From: Sepioteuthis lessoniana
Taxonomy: Eukaryota > Mollusca > Cephalopoda > Myopsida > Loliginidae
Direction: 5' to 3'
Length of the DNA stretch: 64,000 nucleotides
Assembly (NCBI GenBank): GCA_963585895.1
Contig: OY757917.1
Span: 99,602,274-99,666,273 of the forward strand
Part shown: positions 44,432-56,329 of the stretch, piece by piece
Layout of the letters: each line of letters starts with the position of its first letter
How positions within the stretch are numbered: position 1 is the stretch's first letter
Program-made: the position numbers and the translations under genes
Notes under the pieces: model-generated
Databases searched by the model: none
Told to the model about the DNA's origin: nothing
What the model saw: the letters and a program-made list of their open reading frames with translations, nothing else

Positions 44432-46119
44432 TTAAGACAAACAGAGCGAGTAATAAGCATGGCAGTTAAATTGAAAATGACATAACCATTGGTGAATATC
44501 TTGGGTGCTTTAACTTGAGCAAAAAAAAAAAAAAAATATGTATCTGGCATAGCACCTGCACTATGTTATTGGCACTTAATGAAAGACATTGACTTCTTTG
44601 AAAAAAAAAAGTCATTTATGTTCATTGGGCAATGACTTTAACTTAACTGATCATCAAAATTAGGGAAAGAATTGATTCTCTTCTTACCACCATAGCTATT
44701 AAAATAAAGGATCATCCAATTATAACAAAATAAAAGAAACTAAACAAGATTTGAAACAATTTGGGAATTTGTCTCCTCTTTGTGTTTCACAGTTTAATTT
44801 GATTCTATTTAGGAAAAAAAATAATGACTGGAAAAAGGAAAAAAAGAATGTTCGCCCTTCCTTGCATTCTGAAAATTATCCGCAGATGCACATTTGACTG
44901 TCGCTAAGGGAAAAGCCAATTGATACCAGGACAAATTCTGAACTGAAAGTCTCTGGAGAAATAATTCCACATGGGAAATATTAAAAAGCATTTGAAAGAA
45001 AAAAATATATTTATAACAAAACTCAATTCAAAATGGTACAATATCTTGAGATTTTTTTTCTTTGAGATCATCTCATCATGGTTAATTTTGATTATATATA
45101 TATATAAATATATATATATAATTTGATATTTTTTCTGGAAAAAACTAAAAAAAGAAATTAAAAAGACAGCTTTATATGATTTTTTCAATACATCCCTGAG
45201 GATAAGCAGAAAAGACTTTTCTTGTTCTGTTCTATTGTTTTTATTTTTTGTGGGAGCATTGGAAGACTTTAAAATTCAATGTTAAATTTGTAACAAATAT
45301 TCCTGATGAGCAATCAAAGGAGAGAGTGAATGAAAAAGTAACATGCTTGACAAAAATATGATTTATTCTTTCTTATTCCTAAATAATTTAAAATAAATAA
45401 ATTTGATTTTCATGTTAAAAGAACTTATTTGAATCTATGTAATTAGCATTACAACTTCTTAAACTTATATTTTATCTAATGACTATCAGAGCTGAAAAAA
45501 AAAAGCAGAAGAAAATGATTGTTTCATAATAAGGCCATTTTCAAATATGCATAATATATGTTATCCATATGACTACTTACTCTCAGATAGAAGTTTTTTT
45601 TTTATATATACTAGCAAAAATATGCACCTCCCAGATATAAGTATTTAAGTCTTAATATAATAAATTATTATATCAAATTTGAGAGACTATTGAAACTAAA
45701 TAAGAATGCATATAAAAAGATTACTTATTTTTATTTATTCTAATTGATTTCTTTATAAATTATTTATTATTACTTTAAACTTATTTGAAATGGAGTGAGG
45801 AGAATCTAAGAACAAAGCAGCTTGGATTCTAGCTCTTCCCATCAATCCCAGCTTTCATTACTAAATTTTCATCATCTAATTAAATTAGACAAGAAAGAAT
45901 AAAATTACAGTAATTTCTTTTTTGTAAATGGATTTCTTGTAAGATTTACTTAAGGAATTTTTTCTCATATCTATCAAAATAAAACCAAACAATTAGAAAT
46001 CAATAAAACCAAGCAAATATTTATCAAAATGAATTTTATTATTATTGTAAGCTGTTATTTGGTTATATATATATATATATACAATCAAATTTTATTAGTA
46101 TGTAGGATAAAGCTAACAG
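44432..46119. other. No gene seen (possible 3' untranslated region at the left)
   Basis: AT-rich. A small palindromic (TA)n lies near 45,094-45,121. If the exon at 44,313 is real, the first few hundred bases would be its untranslated tail. Confidence 0.4.
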
Positions 46120-46225
46120 GGGGTGCCTCAGGTGGTGTAATAGCAAATCTTCCTGAGTGAGTTTAAATCTTATTAGGTGCTCCATTCACATGGCCTTGTG
46201 CCACATCTAAGCAAAAAGCTTAGTA
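46120..46225 (+). mobile_element. tRNA-derived SINE, family 2, partial
   Basis: Head GGGTGCCTCAGGTGGTGTAA, then a shortened interior and a box B-like GAGTTTAAATCTTATTAGGT. The tail has CCTTGTGCCACATCTAAGC. It lacks about 20 bases of the tRNA-like region between the two boxes compared with 15,690-15,803. Confidence 0.7.
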
Positions 46226-46357
46226 AATTACTAGATAAAACCAACAGTATTAATGATAAAGATTTTAATAATAATATCATGGAGAATGTGATGTAAATAA
46301 TAATGGGAATTGTGATGAAAGTTTTGGTGAGAGACAGACATAATTGCCATTATGATC

Positions 46358-46361
<4 letters not shown>

Positions 46362-46415
<54 letters not shown>
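46362..46415. repeat. (TA)n then (GA)n microsatellite
   Basis: TA repeats followed by a GA run of about 26 bases. Confidence 0.95.
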
Positions 46416-46623
46416 TGTATTATTCGGTCCAGTTAAACCAGAGTTGGGAGTAATTCCTTCAGGACAAGAAAATCATTCAGGAGCTGAACATTTAAATTTT
46501 CCTGGAAGAGAGCTCAATGTAATTTTTTTACAGAGCAATATTTCTTTAAGAAAAAACCAAAGACCGGTTAATTTAGGATTATAAATTTATTTCCATCCTG
46601 TTTTTCAGTTTCTGGTGTAAACA

Positions 46624-46755
46624 AAAGCTCAAGAGTAAAATTTTAAATGCATTTTTATATTGTTTTAAGGTTTATATATATATATATATATATATACTTA
46701 CATATAAACCTTGAAACAATATAAAAATGCATTTAAAATTTTACTCTTGAGCTTT
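46624..46755. repeat. Near-perfect palindrome, ~54-bp arms with (TA)n centre
   Basis: AAAGCTCAAGAGTAAAATTT on the left is exactly mirrored by AAATTTTACTCTTGAGCTTT on the right. The match continues through AAATGCATTTTTATATTGTT. The loop is a TA tract. Such a structure can extrude as a cruciform and may be a young inverted duplication or a MITE. Confidence 0.93.
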
Positions 46756-47310
46756 CAGTTTTAAGTTTTGATGCTTATAGAATTTATTGAGAGAGAGAAA
46801 TGGTCACAGACATTCCTTTTATAAAGAATTTTACTCTGAAATTGTGAACAAAGTAAAAAGATTTGTTAATCTAATATCAGAAATGTTTGAAATGGAATAT
46901 AATGATTTTCATCTCTGTTTTTCCTCTCTATTTTCATAAAATTGTTTCTATTTTTCAGTTTATGAAACATGCACAGTGTTTTTTTTGTTATGGTCTTTTT
47001 TTAAAATCTAAATAAAAATAAAAACAAAAAAACCCTATGAAGACTTTTTGTTTGTTATTTGAGGATCATTTTCTTTCGAACAAACCCACATTATTTCATG
47101 CCTTATGCTTTTCCCTTGAATCTTGCATTTGTCTTGCAATGAATCATTGTTCTCATTATTTCTGAAGCCTTGGCTGTTTAAATGTCTAGCTACCATAAGC
47201 AACCTTTCAATACTAAACTTTATGTAATGCATCGTAACTAAAAAGCTCTTCATACTCCTTTTTTCTTTTTATTAGTGTCATTACATAAGTTATTAGGCTA
47301 ATACAAGGTG
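46756..47310. other. No gene seen
   Basis: Non-coding AT-rich sequence. Confidence 0.5.
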
Positions 47311-47815
47311 GGTTGGTTGTGTTTTATGGAATATCAACCATTGTTATTTATTTAATGCCTAATCTTGTTTAAACATATATGATTTATAAACAAATAGTTC
47401 GTAGGGAACAATTCTTAAACAAACAGAGCTCATTTGTTTGCGCACAGTTAAATGATTTCAAGTATTGCTATCTAACAATAATAGTTTTATTTACAAACAG
47501 TAAAATGGTTTCATGTACTCCTATTTAACACTAGTCATTCTATCAAGATTATTTATTTGTACACAGATAAATGGTTGGAAGTATGGGAAATGATTAAATT
47601 TTTCTAGTTGACCCATAGATAAGATCCTAAGAGGTATAACCACTCTAAATCTGATTAGACTAGGGAGTAATAGCAATGAAGGGGTGCTCCACACTCCCCA
47701 AAGCTCCAGGACTGGATCACCAACATCAGATGCAGTTTAGTGTCATATCCAAGACACTAGTGAGATGAGGGTCTTAGATGCTGTTGGCATATTCTTCAGC
47801 CCCAGCCAACTGGGC
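47311..47815 (-). repeat. R1 copy, well preserved
   Basis: About 505 bases. The plus strand reads GGTTGGTTGTGTTTTATGGA at one end, central monomers (GCGCACAGTTAAATGATTTC, AACAGTAAAATGGTTTCATG), then GACCCATAGATAAGATCCTA, ACTCCCCAAAGCTCCAGGAC and finally GCCCCAGCCAACTGGGC. This copy and 48,035-48,572 define the family boundaries best. Confidence 0.82.
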
Positions 47816-48034
47816 TATAAACTAATAGAGTTGAATTTTTCTTTAAACAAAGAATTAGCATAATATAGAAAAGGAGCCAATTCATAATGTTCATATCTAA
47901 CAGAAGCCTAGGAAATTGCTTAAAGGTATTTTAATCATAATAGTTTACCTTTGCCATAAAAGATTACAGCAAAACTTAAGTAATTTTGTGTTATGTTACT
48001 ATTGATGGTGACTCCAAAATCTATAATGTCTTGA

Positions 48035-48572
48035 TTTTGGTTGGTTTATTGGTGTTTTATGGCATATCAACATTTGAGTGTTATTTAACACTAAATCATA
48101 TATATATATGTGTGAGAGAGAGAGAGAGAGAGATTTGTAACAAAATAGTTTGTTGGTAACTATTTTTAAATGAATTAAAGCTCATAAACTTGCACAGTCA
48201 AATGGTTTCCAGTACTGCTATCGAAAAGTCGTAATTCTATTTAATATTAATCATTTGTTCAAGCACAGTTAAATGCTTTCAGTTTCACATCACTGAATGG
48301 TATCAAATAACTAATAATAATAATAATTAATTAATGATTGAACAGTTCTATTTGACTCATACATAGGACCTTAAGAGGCACTACCATTCTGGGTCAGAGT
48401 GGACCAAGGGAGTAATAATAATGAAAGAGTACTCCACATTCTCCAAAGCTCCAGGACTGGAGCCTCACTATCAGATGAAGTTTAGTGTCATACCTTGGAT
48501 ACTAATTGGGGGCAGAGTTTTACTCCTCTGCAGAAGTGCAATTGGCATATTCTATAGTCCCAGCTGACAAGG
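48035..48572 (-). repeat. R1 copy, well preserved
   Basis: Same layout as 47,311-47,815, in the same orientation and only about 220 bases away. It contains a (TA)n/(GA)n tract at 48,099-48,133, monomers, and the block GGGTCAGAGTGGACCAAGGG to TATAGTCCCAGCTGACAAGG. Confidence 0.82.
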
Positions 48573-48840
48573 ATGGAAATGTTTTGAATAAATATCACCT
48601 ACCAATGCTTTTGAGGTATTTTGTGAGCCTTTCATCCTGCTTGGAACTGATTAACATACATGTGGGGTTGATCTGACTGATGACTGAAAAGAAAAAAATG
48701 GAGAATAAGAACCTAACACGTTTATAATGTTATGAAATTATGAGGAAAGTTACTGTCTTCATTAAAATAACTGCAAAATATCTCAAATTTTCTTAGTTGA
48801 TTTTACTTTGATACAATCTTGATGAATGAATATTGGAATG

Positions 48841-48958
48841 ACTTATGGTTAAATCATCCTTAAAGCACAAATTCGCACCAGATTACTAAAGTTAAGCAGA
48901 GATGAGCTTCTTGAGTTCTAAGATGAGTGAGTACTAAAGAACAGTAGGTAAAGCAGTC
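48841..48958 (+). ncRNA. 5S rRNA-like sequence (pseudogene or 5S-derived SINE head)
   Basis: ACTTATGGTTAAATCATCCT, then TAAAGCAC, GATTACTAAAGTTAAGCAGA, GATGAGCTTC and GATGAGTGAGTACTAAAGAAC follow the order and spacing of a eukaryotic 5S rRNA over almost its full 119-base length. ACTAAAGTTAAGCAG covers the best conserved internal promoter region (GATCACCGAAGTTAAGCAGC in typical 5S). Many substitutions rule out a working rRNA gene. A 5S-derived SINE is the main alternative. The body that would follow is not recognised. Confidence 0.72.
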
Positions 48959-49629
48959 TGAGCCCTGTGTTCCAGATTAAAGAAAGTTTAGTAAACAAGA
49001 ACAATAAAAACTGAAATGGATTTCACTATCTCATCTTTATAGGACAAACTTGTAATACATGTTCATGAAATGTCTTAAAATGCTTAATGTGTCTGCCTTG
49101 AATAATTTTAGACTGTTTTTGAATAAGCTGCAGTAACTGCAAGCTATTTTCCTCCATGGAGTTACACTGATTACTAAAAATTAAAACAAATACTTAGATT
49201 AAAAAAAGTCATAGACTAACTAAATCATAAGCACAATTTTAAACTTTTTTTTGATCCTCACAATTTAAAGTTTCACAATTACTAACATTCCTAATTACAT
49301 TGTCATGACAACCTTATAAGCAGTTGTAATGTTTCCAAAAATTTTCCAAAATCATAATCAGATGAAGCTCAAATGAGGCAAAATATCAATATAAAAATGT
49401 AAACACTCCACCTAATTTGTTTTGATATAAAGCTGCAATTAATGTTTAACCCATTACAAGCATTTATAATATTATCAACAGTATATTAATAGGGCTCAAA
49501 AACCAACCTTTACATTTAATAAAATAATTTTTAATTGAGACAAAAACATAATTACTGTTAGCAAATACTGTATCATCTAATTCACCTATTCAAGCCTGAC
49601 TTAAATTGTTTGTATACATTTAATATTTA
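48959..49629. other. No gene seen
   Basis: AT-rich non-coding sequence between the 5S-like unit and the gypsy left LTR. Confidence 0.5.
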
Positions 49630-49857
49630 TGGTAAAATTGGACCAGGTAGCTCAAACCTACCCAATGCAAAGAGATCACAATATCTTACCTGCCTGGTTG
49701 GAGCTGCCTTTGCAATTTAGTCAATGTACTTGTTTGGTTCTAACTCTTTTAAGACTATCTCTAATTTACATGAGTCATTGTAAGATTGAATAAAAAGTGG
49801 GCTGCACTGATGAGCAGCAATGTAATTTCAAATCTTTGACTTGTTCAGGTGAACAGT
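49630..49857 (+). repeat. Left LTR of a decayed Ty3/gypsy element (approximate ends)
   Basis: Direct-repeat partner of 52,300-52,513. Shared stretches are AGAGATCACAAT, TTTAGTCAATGT, TGGTTCTAA, TTTTTAGACTATC/TTTTAAGACTATC, AAAAAGTGGG and TTTGACTT. The right copy is more diverged, so exact ends are uncertain. A candidate TG start is at 49,630 and a candidate CA end near 49,855. Confidence 0.72.
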
Positions 49858-50129
49858 GTGCCTGGTAGAGCTGTTGTCGCGTCTCACAACGACAAAATTA
49901 ACTGCAATGTCAGACCAAAAACCTCCTTTCCAATTCAACAATTATCCTCTCCATCTCTTTAAACTGACTGCCGCTTCTCCTCTAATCAATTCGTGTCCAA
50001 CACAAAAATGCAAAAGACCCTGAGTGACAATATTCGTTGTTCTTATGTTCTTTTCTGCCTGCCTTCATTTGCATGTGCATCTTCACTCTCTGTGGTTTTA
50101 CGTGATTGCTGGTGTGATAATATGCAACA

Positions 50130-51950
50130 ATTTGCAATAGAAGCTTGCTCAAGGCAGCCATGTTTTTTCCAGTCAAAAAATATATCTTGCATGTGGAGTA
50201 TATATGCACTGACGTTTGCACTGAGGTGAGTGGTAATTTTCACCCCAATTTTCACTACAACCAGATCCTTTGCAGCTATTTTAACAGGTTGAATTTCTTC
50301 TGTTTTGTTGGGGCTTTTTTTATCATAGATATTATTAATACAAAAGCTGTACAATCTCCAGAAAACAAAGTAAAGGAAGCAGCATTCACTTACATCAATG
50401 ACATCTTTGTCAATGAAAGTATTGTATTGGTGACACATATCAAGGAGCACTTGTCATGCTTCAGACATAATAGCAGAAATCCAGAGCACCTGAAGAAAAG
50501 GACAAAGGTACTGAGCCTGAAAGTCTGAGGGAGCAAGACAATGCTCTGTGACAGAAGCGAGGGAATGAGGTTACCAATACTTCCAACCTGATTGTGTGAC
50601 AGAATGTATTATTTCCTTATGGAAAACTTGTTGGACATTTCTCCATCTGAGGCTAGCTCAGAGTGGACACTGGATTCATCAAATGCCAGGCAAATGCAAT
50701 TTCCCATGATTGGGATGAGTAGCTGACTGGTGCTTCATTGAAGATGATGTTACTGGAAACAATTGCCAAGGTGAAACAGAACAATTCTGTAAAGGGAGAA
50801 TGGTGCACTACCAGCCAGGAAATGGATTTGTGTATGAACATGAGCTCTCATGTGACAGGGGCATCACTGAAAGAAAATGGAGCAGTGATTAAAGATACAT
50901 GCTGGTTGCATACAGATAATGATTACCAGCACATTAATTTAGCTGAGCTTGATGCAGTAATAAAAAGCATCATCCTAGCTCTTCACTAGCAAGCAAAAGT
51001 GTTCCATCTGAAAATTGATTCCTTGTGCATGTATCATTAACTCAAGATCAGTTTGACTAGCAAAGCAAATGCTGGTGAAGAGGAAGCTTCAAACATTCTT
51101 GCAGTCAATTGAGGAATATAGGTTATCAGTTGATGTGACATTAGTGACAACAGAATAGAACCAATAAATTTACAAGAGTGGTACAAAAACGGTTCAAGGC
51201 CATGAAGAAGGGGGTAGAGATGGTACTAAAGGTTTGTCCTGCTACCCTGAGCAAGAGCCAGATATTGGACATTCACCAGTATCATGGGATAGGGTGCACA
51301 GCCTACTTTGTAAAATGAATTTCTCCATTTACTATCAAAGCAGCTGTAATCAGTAATAAAATCATGTGTGGAATGTCAATCAATCATATAACAGTGCACT
51401 GAAGGAGGGGTAGAGAGAAACTGGTTCATAACAGATGTCACCCAGTAGACACTTCTTTACTTGTTTCGACTGTCGACTTTCCCCGATTTATGATATGTTG
51501 ATCCATCTGATGCTAGAACTCAGTCAGAATTTGTCAGTTGGAACCTGTTTTTGCAAGTGGGGTTCACTGAATAAAAAACTACATTCACTTTCAGGAGTTT
51601 CAGAAACCTCCTGAAAAATTGGGGCATGTGGATCTTGTATGCCTAGGCCAGAAACAGAATTGTGGAAATATGTCACAGAACCATAACAACCATTACAGGA
51701 AGAAGTGTACTGGCACAATGTGACACCAAAAAACAGTGTTTCAATTTCCTTATTTCTGACCAACATGATGCACACATATGATGTCAAAGTCCCAAAAGCA
51801 GATACATCATCAGATCCAAAGTGGGCCATGTAACTGGAGTCAACAGTCAGTGCTTCATGGAAGTTGATGACATTTCATCTCATGTAAAAGAGCCATACTC
51901 ACTGGGGTGTAAGGCTAATCCAAGTAGAATCAACTATGCCAGAACCATCC
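50130..51950 (+). pseudogene. Ty3/gypsy pol relic (reverse transcriptase, RNase H, integrase)
   Basis: Plus-strand fragments occur in gypsy order. AAFTYINDIFVNESIVLVTH (50,380) is the reverse transcriptase catalytic region with Y-N-D in place of the usual Y-D-D. HLSCFRHNSRNPEHLKKRTK and GKLVGHFSI follow. The RNase H and tether region (50,738-50,989) includes KQNNSVKGEWCTTSQEMDLC, HINLAELDAVIKS and DTCWLHTDND. The integrase begins near 51,240 (KSQILDIHQYHGIG, where the paired histidines of the zinc finger are kept). A far C-terminal match lies at 51,715 (GTM, then an out-of-frame NSVSISLF-like stretch). Stops are frequent and the catalytic integrase core is not visible. LTRs flank it. It is an old, partly deleted copy. 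Confidence 0.78.
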
Positions 51951-52130
51951 AATGAGGAATCATTTGCAGACAAACCATTGATAGCAAGCCATCTCTAAGC
52001 CACCAGCAGTTACGTAGCTGATATGAAAGCACCTAGATACCCAGTCCAGTGCTGTTCCCCTTACAAGTACATTTCAGATGCAATCTGCTCCCAGCTGTAC
52101 TTTTTGTGATCATGAGATTGGTGGTGGTCG
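51951..52130 (+). other. Gypsy internal sequence with no readable domain
   Basis: Slightly GC-richer than the flanks, ending in CTGTACTTTTTGTGATCATG. It is probably the very end of the pol region. Confidence 0.4.
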
Positions 52131-52292
52131 ATTGGTTTGGTTTGGTTATGTTTTATAGCATATCACCCACTGTAGGTTATTTAATGGCAAATCCGGTTTA
52201 TATATATATATGATTTGTAAGTAAATAATTTGTTGGTAGCATTATTTTAAAATGAGCCAGAATTCATCTGTTTGCACACAGTTAAATTAGTG
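52131..52292 (-). repeat. R1 fragment nested in the gypsy element
   Basis: TTGGTTTGGTTTGGTTATG, then GTAGGTTATTTAATGGCAAA, a short (TA)n, and GTTTGCACACAGTTAAATTA. It is inserted just inside the right LTR, so it arrived after the gypsy element. Confidence 0.78.
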
Positions 52293-52299
52293 GGGAGTG

Positions 52300-52513
52300 T
52301 GGTGAAAAGGAACCAAGAGGCTGAAACTTATCTGATATGAAGAGATCACAATGTTTCAACTGCCTACAATTTTTTATTTAGTCAATGTTCATGCATGGTT
52401 CTAATTCTTTTTAGACTATCACTAATTTGCATACATGATCATAAAACTGAGTAAAAAGTGGGTTACATCAACAAACAGCTATTTGATCACAGTACTTTGA
52501 CTTATTCAAGTGA
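52300..52513 (+). repeat. Right LTR of the decayed Ty3/gypsy element (approximate ends)
   Basis: Aligns with 49,630-49,857 over about 200 bases. The motif order is AAGAGATCACAATGTTTCAA, TTATTTAGTCAATGTTC, TTTTTAGACTATCACTAATT, GAGTAAAAAGTGGGTTACAT and ACTTTGACTTATTCAAGTGA. Confidence 0.72.
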
Positions 52514-52837
52514 CCAAAATCTTTGAGGATATTTTCAATAAATATATACAAATCCTGTCAGGATATTAATTCCTCTGACAGTGTTCATCAAATATTACAG
52601 ATAATTTCAAATTAATTTTTCAAATCCTGTACAGTAAATTAGATTTATCCAAATTATAACAAAAATATAGCAAATTTAAAGTTCAACTACATGAATATCT
52701 CTTTGTCAACTACTTGGAAAAAGTCACAAATAAGATTTATAAATGTTTATGGGTTAGTGTATCTGTGCTACTATTTTGATGTTTATCCCAATCATCACAA
52801 AAACAAGATACTGTTTATTGTTTAAATGTTACTATAC

Positions 52838-52877
<40 letters not shown>

Positions 52878-53397
52878 CAAAATTATAAATAAACATATTT
52901 CTGCTGAGCAGACTATGTATGTGTATGTCTACATATATTAAAATGCATATAATTCTGTTTGTTATATTACATGTAAAATTGTGAACACATTTGATTTAGA
53001 AATATATCACAATATTATAGAAATATAATGTTCATAAAATATTTTAAAGCGTACAATTCTGTTTCGTAGATTATCTAAAGATTTCTGAATATTATGTTTC
53101 AAATTTATGTGTATGCACACATGCTAACTCACACAAAGAAACATTCCTATGCTATCAAATAAAGTGTCTTTATGACACTTTTTTCAAAAAAAATTTTTTT
53201 AAGTAAACATGTGCAATACAGAGCAAAATTTTTTTTCATTACAACAGCAAAAATATAACAAGAGAAATCAATTAATTTGATAGCCAATCATTTAACATTT
53301 TGTCAAAAAAATGATTGGAATGAAATTAAATTTTTTCCCAGTTTCATAAGAACTTTTATATCTCTGTTTATTTCTCAATATTTTTATATCAACTAAT
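52514..53397. other. No gene seen; (TA)n at 52,844-52,875
   Basis: AT-rich non-coding DNA with one microsatellite. Confidence 0.55.
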
Positions 53398-53690
53398 ATT
53401 TATGTATGTACCCATCTGCTCCACCAGGAGCAAGATTTGGCTCAAGGTCAATTTTTAAGCAGTGTATAGCTAGTTTAAATTCAGAGTTTTCTTTCTCCTA
53501 GACTGGTTGCCTTAAAAAGGATAAAAGAACAGTCTGCCCTACTATTTGCACATAATTGGAGGGAGACAGATAAATTTATGCCTTTCCAAAGAGTATTAGC
53601 ACAAAGTGAAGTACAAACAGCTTCATCCAGGATTTGAACTTAGGTAGCTGATTCTATTTCTTATTACAATAGCCATTATTTTAAGTGTGC
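53398..53690 (-). mobile_element. tRNA-derived SINE, family 1, nearly full-length
   Basis: Reverse orientation: the tail at ATGTATGTACCCATCTGCTC, AAGGTCAATTTTTAAGCAG and AGACTGGTTGCCTTAAAAAG, then box B in reverse (CATCCAGGATTTGAACTTAG at about 53,625). A diverged box A lies near 53,668. Confidence 0.82.
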
Positions 53691-54784
53691 TTCCTGTATC
53701 CCTGACACTTAAGTTAAATGTTAGAGATACAGGATTTCTTAAGAACATATCCAGCAAATAATCTAAACATATATAATTAAAAAGATCCACTTGCATCTAA
53801 TTTATGCAATAATATGTATATGCACATTTTATAAAAAAAAACCATAGTGTACTAAAAACTATAAGATCTGAATACATAGCAATCACATATACAATGAAAA
53901 TCAAAATTATATCAATTAATTAATACTAATAAAAATGTTCAAATTTTAAATTATTAGAGTTAGTTGAGTAGAAACAAATCTTCTAGACAATTTGAAAGAA
54001 AACATAGATATATCTTAATAATAGAAAAACTCATTAATTTATACTTTTAAAATTTTACACCTGATAATAAGTTTGTGTATTATCCATCTACAAGATTGCA
54101 AAAACAATAAGCAGACAATAAAAGAGCCTAGAAATATATCTTTCTCTACAATATCAATTGACTTCAGAAAATTGGTTTTACTGATTGCATTGATATCAAT
54201 AAAACAATTTTGTACCTTGAAAATAACAATACTAATACTAGCAAAAGTTATATGTTTCTATATGTATTCTCTTGTATGTATAACAGTATTATTACTATTA
54301 TCACATGCAACTTTATCTCTACCATTATCATAACTATTATTAATATTACCATCATGTTTATATCTGTGCAATAAACTGTTTAACTTTTTTCTTTTTCTTT
54401 TTGTCATATGTGTGTTCTGCCTAAAGTTTGATATATGTAGCCACGAAAATTTGATGAAATATATATTTCTTAACAAAAATTTAAAAATTAGAACAATAAT
54501 TCATATCTTTGTATGTCCTTGTTTTTAAGGAAGACTCAATTTTATACTATTTGAAACAACGACTTGTTTTATATCTTATAGCAGTCTGAATGGCCCACCA
54601 AAGACTTCAAATTTTTATAAAACAGATCTTTTTACCCAGGAGGAAAAAAAAACATCTCTTCCTTATTAGTAATATAGATGTTTATGCACATGGTCTTCTG
54701 TAGTAAAAATGCTTGAGGAACCTTCAACATAGAGAATTTATTTTAGTAGTGCAGCCCACTTTTTGAAAAGGTTGCCCATGCCAG
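53691..54784. other. No gene seen
   Basis: AT-rich non-coding sequence. Confidence 0.5.
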
Positions 54785-54900
54785 GTATAGAGAATAGGTC
54801 AACAAATGGAGGTGCATGTATAGAATTAGTAAACCAAATGGATGTTGGAGTACCAAACAGGTTATCAAAGGGTGTGGCATATATAAACCCATGAAGTCAG
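54785..54900. repeat. Outlying units of the AGAATAGGTCACCAG minisatellite
   Basis: AGAGAATAGGTCAACAAATG, AGAATTAGTAAACCAAATGG and similar phrases match the large array at 56,330-59,430. Confidence 0.6.
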
Positions 54901-55489
54901 GGACCTAGTCAGAAAATTTTATTAACAAGAAGGAAAAAACAATTTGGATTTTAGAAGAATAAATAATGTGTTACAAATGTTGAGGTTGGCAGAATGGATT
55001 TTTAATTGAAATGGAAATTGGGGTTGTATTGTTATTTTTTTATGAGGAAAAGAAGAAAAATATATTATCATTGTTCAAGCTGGAAGCAGCCAGAAAAACA
55101 GGTGAATAGTTTTGACAGATTACTGTGTTTACGAAATAGCTGACAAACCACAACTGAAGGTAGATTTGACCCAAATGTTAGGGGCTGTCAATCATCAAAA
55201 GTGACCAAATACTGAAAAACCCTGGATTTGAAATAACTTATTTTTTAAAATTTGAATGTGAAAAATTTTCTGTAAAACATTTTCTGATGCAATAACATGT
55301 CAACATAAAATTCATAGTAATTCCAATTTGGGAAAGACCACCTCTTTTGAATGATGAAAAATGCATATTTACAACGTTTAGGGAGTCCAGCGGGAGACAA
55401 GCAGAAGGGACTACTAGAGTTCATGTCACTCTGGGCTCTGGCATTTGCCAGACTGCCAGAGTAGAGAGGCAGAGAAAAGTCATATTACA

Positions 55490-56010
55490 TGTTGTTCGGA
55501 CATGATGTAGTCTTACAGATAAGCAATCTTATAAAGAATCAAAGAAAGACTGAGATAATGTTATGCCTTGAGATAACCTGGTCCAGACTCATAAAAGTAA
55601 AAACAGTTCACTGAAGCCTGAGATAATGCCACACTTTGAAGTAGCCTTGTGCCACACCCAAGGAGATAGGGAAGCAAAAAGAAATCAAGATAATATGATA
55701 CTTTGAGAGGGCCTTGTACCAGACTGCCTTGGTTATAGAAAGCAAAAAAAACTAAGATAATACAACATGTTGTGAACAAATGATACTTGAGATGCCCTTG
55801 TACCAGACTTACGAAAGTGAAGAAACGAGGTGAAATTAACATAACACACTACTTGAAATCACCTTATACCAGACTACACTGGGTATAGAAAGCAAAGAAA
55901 GCCTCAGGTAATATGACACTTGGGAAATAATTCTAAGGACTGAGAAAAGCACACATAACCACAATTTGAGATTGTCTTGCGCCAGACTGCAGAAAGCAAA
56001 AAAAAAAAAA
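55490..56010. repeat. Diverged minisatellite, ~67-bp period
   Basis: The phrase AGATAAT(A/G) recurs at 55,553, 55,621, 55,688 and 55,755, followed by weaker copies near 55,832 and 55,905. Each unit also carries CCTTGTACCAGACT and a TATAGAAAGCAAAGAAA-like stretch. About six units. Confidence 0.8.
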
Positions 56011-56329
56011 AAAGGCTAAAAATTCTATGAAAAATTGACTGAATGTTAATTTGTGAACTGGATCTCTGACTAAAACTTCCCACCTCTGGGATGGGTGAAT
56101 ACAGGTACCATTTTTAAAGACATTCTTTTTTACTAAATGTTGTTATTTTTACAGTCATGTTTTATTCTCTTTTTGTTGGTGTCAACTTTTTTTCTTTGTT
56201 TTCTTAATTGTGTGGTCTCATCCATCTACTCATTTACTGGCAACTCTGATTAGCAATTGATCTGTTGTCTGAATCTAAAAAAAAATACAATTTGGGAATC
56301 CACTAAAGACATAACTAACCAGCAGAATG

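Noticed and set aside
44230-44550. 106-codon minus-strand open frame
   Set aside because: It overlaps the better supported plus-strand exon candidate and has no splice or start context.
50043-50450. 135-codon minus-strand open frame
   Set aside because: It is antisense to the gypsy pol relic, whose plus-strand fragments match the family.
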